From the IMG/VR virus record IMGVR_UViG_3300007072_000002, positions 1 through 30,373 of that record: a stretch of 30,373 nt of DNA; one strand, given 5' to 3'. The first letter of the stretch is position 1; each line of letters begins with the position of its first letter. Position numbers and translations under genes: made by a program. The stretch comes from a virus. The notes beneath the pieces were generated by a model. The model was not told the DNA's origin. It ran no database searches and worked only from the letters and a program-made list of their open reading frames with translations. Shown in pieces: positions 29,069 through 30,373 of this stretch.

Positions 29069-29642
29069 GCAGTGGGTCCTCCCCATTTGCGATTCGCGCC
29101 AACTGTTCATCACTCAGTAATGAGAGATCAATGTTCAGTGTAGTCAACCTACCTCCAGTCTCTATCCCGGCTGCCAGTCTTCGCAGCTTCGAAGCCAGCT
29201 CCATCGCGTCAACCAGGAATTTCCCGTTTAGCGCAACTGTCATAATCTCTTTCCCACTTCGATCAACCCGAGTGCTGGTCTTGATAAACCTCGGCCCTTC
29301 TGCCAGGATCGCCTTAGACAATTCCAGCAACTCGCTGCCCACCTGCCATTCGTCCTCTCGCAACTGCGCATGGCGCTGAGCCCACTTGTCATGATCCTCA
29401 ATCGCCCGCAGCTGCTCCCAGGCTGCAACCCGCGCCTGCCACGCGTAGTGTCCTGACCATTTGTCAAGCGTCGGCTTGCGCCTGGTCGGCGGATCAGTCT
29501 GCTGTCGGTATAGCATATGCAACTTTGCCAGACTACGCTTGAACCCCATCATGGCGTAGTCATACAAAGCACGGTTCGCTTTTGCCGATTCGCCATCACA
29601 GCGCGCCAGTGGGTCATCAGGATTAAAAACAAACTCGGTCAT
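29004..29642 (-). CDS. terS: Terminase small subunit
   Basis: A 212-residue protein with ESAKANRALYDYAMMG and LDKWSGHYAWQARVAAWEQL in the first 80 residues, a helix-turn-helix type region known from phage terminase small subunits, then a long helical body and a disordered end. It probably binds the packaging start site on concatemeric DNA. It overlaps the upstream gene by 20 bases and the large subunit start by 65. Confidence 0.8.
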   Translation of the reverse strand: MTEFVFNPDDPLARCDGESAKANRALYDYAMMGFKRSLAKLHMLYRQQTDPPTRRKPTLDKWSGHYAWQARVAAWEQLRAIEDHDKWAQRHAQLREDEWQVGSELLELSKAILAEGPRFIKTSTRVDRSGKEIMTVALNGKFLVDAMELASKLRRLAAGIETGGRLTTLNIDLSLLSDEQLARIANGEDPLHVLASAGQSVGGAGAQETPGD

Positions 29643-29796
29643 CGAAATCGTCGCACTCGTACAACATCAAGCGATACTCTAACCCACGGATGTAATGTCG
29701 TAGCAGGTTGGCGGTTTCTGTATCTGTCTCCTCAATCTTCGCCAGCGCCAACTCGATATCTTCCTTGGTCACCAATTTGGGCTGAGTTTCACTCAT
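29623..29796 (-). CDS. Hypothetical protein between endolysin and terminase, 57 residues
   Basis: A short helical protein (MSETQPKLVTKEDIELALAK and a LLRHYIRGLEY segment). GGAG lies six bases before ATG 29796, which overlaps the endolysin stop (ATGA); a frame to 29841 is rejected. Not recognised; it might regulate lysis or packaging. Confidence 0.65.
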   Translation of the reverse strand: MSETQPKLVTKEDIELALAKIEETDTETANLLRHYIRGLEYRLMLYECDDFDDRVCF

Positions 29797-30373
29797 ACTG
29801 GCTCCGCATAGTATTGACCGTTTAGAACCAGGCACACCCACTTGCCATCATACTGCCCACCCTTGATTTGCAACCATGTTGAGCACACTGGCGCGCCGGC
29901 TTTAATGTCCAGCACCTCAAACTCAGTATGAGAGGGCAAGTTACCTACGTCTGGAAAGTTGGTGCCTGGACCAGACCTTACATTCAAATACGGGGATGCA
30001 GTCACTCGATATTTCAATTTATCACCTCCTGGCGGTTCAGGCATGCTTATTCCAAATTCCGCCCTGAATTGCTCAAGCGTTCCAGGATATTCATCCAGAT
30101 CAACAGTTGGGTCAACTATCCCAGGTATCGTTTCGCTCCATGACCGCTGCCAGATAACGTAATCCTTCCACAGCTTCGGCATAGTCGGCTTGGGGGCTGT
30201 GTTGTATAACCCGCCACTGCCCGGGCTCGCTACCCACAGCCTGGTGCCCAGCGTCGACTTGAGATACTGGTTGGCGTATGCCTGGTTGGTATAGGTCAGC
30301 GGCATTTGCCCGTTGACGCGGGGCAGGTTGTACACATGGTAGTCAAACGTCCGCATCGCCCTCCCTGGGACAC
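29793..30373 (-). CDS. Endolysin, GH25 muramidase: C-terminal part with SH3b domain (start at 433 across the join)
   Basis: The C-terminal two thirds of the endolysin. The 123-base repeat region encodes the same residues as at the left end. After the GH25 domain comes an SH3b cell-wall-binding domain near residues 225-290 (YRVTASPYLNVRSGPGTNFP, VGNLPSHTEFEVLD, WLQIKGGQYDGKWV). The frame is open to the window end and continues to 433 across the join, giving 296 residues. SH3b domains attach such enzymes to peptidoglycan. Confidence 0.93.
   Translation of the reverse strand, partial: VPGRAMRTFDYHVYNLPRVNGQMPLTYTNQAYANQYLKSTLGTRLWVASPGSGGLYNTAPKPTMPKLWKDYVIWQRSWSETIPGIVDPTVDLDEYPGTLEQFRAEFGISMPEPPGGDKLKYRVTASPYLNVRSGPGTNFPDVGNLPSHTEFEVLDIKAGAPVCSTWLQIKGGQYDGKWVCLVLNGQYYAEPV
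30251..30373. repeat. Terminal direct repeat, right copy (pairs with 1-123)
   Basis: Exact copy of bases 1-123. It shows where the circular sequence was opened; one copy should be removed to get the true genome of 30,250 bp. Confidence 0.95.

Larger units (their letters stand above)
608..29930. repeat. Dispersed GCTCAGTA(A/T) word, 19 exact 8-base copies plus close variants
   Basis: Plus-strand copies start at 608, 2626, 2950, 6706, 8262, 11118, 16122, 17960, 20427, 20723, 21669 and 24047; minus-strand copies occupy 4289-4296, 6807-6814, 8704-8711, 11111-11118, 18541-18548, 20616-20623 and 22536-22543. In 18 of 19 the next base is A or T. Variants with A or T in place of the first G lie at 21453, 21618, 25856, 29112 and 29921. 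In coding DNA the word reads in several frames (T-E, L-S, A-Q-Y, S-V), so protein sequence alone does not explain it. One pair forms the palindrome TTACTGAGCTCAGTAA (11111-11126). Confidence 0.7.

Overview
The window is one complete temperate siphovirus genome (tailed phage or excised prophage form). Bases 1-123 recur exactly at 30251-30373, and a GH25 endolysin gene reads unbroken across that join, so the molecule is circular, or circularly permuted, with a unique length of 30,250 bp. Nearly all genes lie on the minus strand and are tightly packed, with many ATGA start/stop overlaps. Genetic code 11 and sigma70-type promoters fit a bacterial host. The host cannot be named from this sequence; the G/C-rich tracts near 1163-1200 and 1440-1480 resemble dispersed intergenic repeats I associate with Chloroflexota, which is only a weak hint.

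Region by region. (1) Control and integration, 10530-12813: a consensus leftward promoter with a 17-bp palindromic operator faces a rightward HTH repressor. Downstream of the repressor are an unknown gene, a complete tRNA-Glu(UUC) and a tyrosine integrase. Four related 9-11 bp repeats flank the tRNA, which makes this the likely attP. (2) Early operon, read leftward from 10715 to about 1166: a ribbon-helix-helix regulator, small proteins (a HicA-like protein with a membrane tail, a ParB-like domain), a probable ssDNA-binding protein, and a recombination set (ERCC4/HhH nuclease, Sak4-like ATPase, RecB/Cas4-like exonuclease). Next comes an unusual coupled cassette (HARP-like/J-domain protein, zinc ribbon, VWA protein), then a replication module (VirE-type SF3-like ATPase, prim-pol with a zinc finger) around a palindrome-rich probable origin at 3098-3190. 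(3) Lysis and late operon: from an extended -10 promoter near 1131-1158, leftward through holin, XhlA-like protein and endolysin, across the join, then terminase, portal, MuF head protein with a toxin-like tail, protease, HK97 capsid, connectors, tail tube, tail chaperones with a -1 frameshift, tape measure, a Dit protein carrying a beta-propeller, a Gp37-like baseplate protein and a C1q-like tip protein, ending at 12814 against the integrase stop.

How the parts fit: the repressor and leftward operator probably hold lysogeny; the integrase recombines at the tRNA-Glu. On induction the early operon replicates and recombines the DNA, and the late operon packages it, builds a long non-contractile tail and lyses the cell.

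The most unexpected signal is an 8-base word, GCTCAGTA, present 19 times by eye on both strands (about one expected by chance), mostly inside genes and in several reading frames. The most elaborate related copy is the core of a 27-bp near-perfect palindrome in the 21.6-kb intergenic gap. It looks like a dispersed protein-binding site of the stoperator kind, or a host genome signal.
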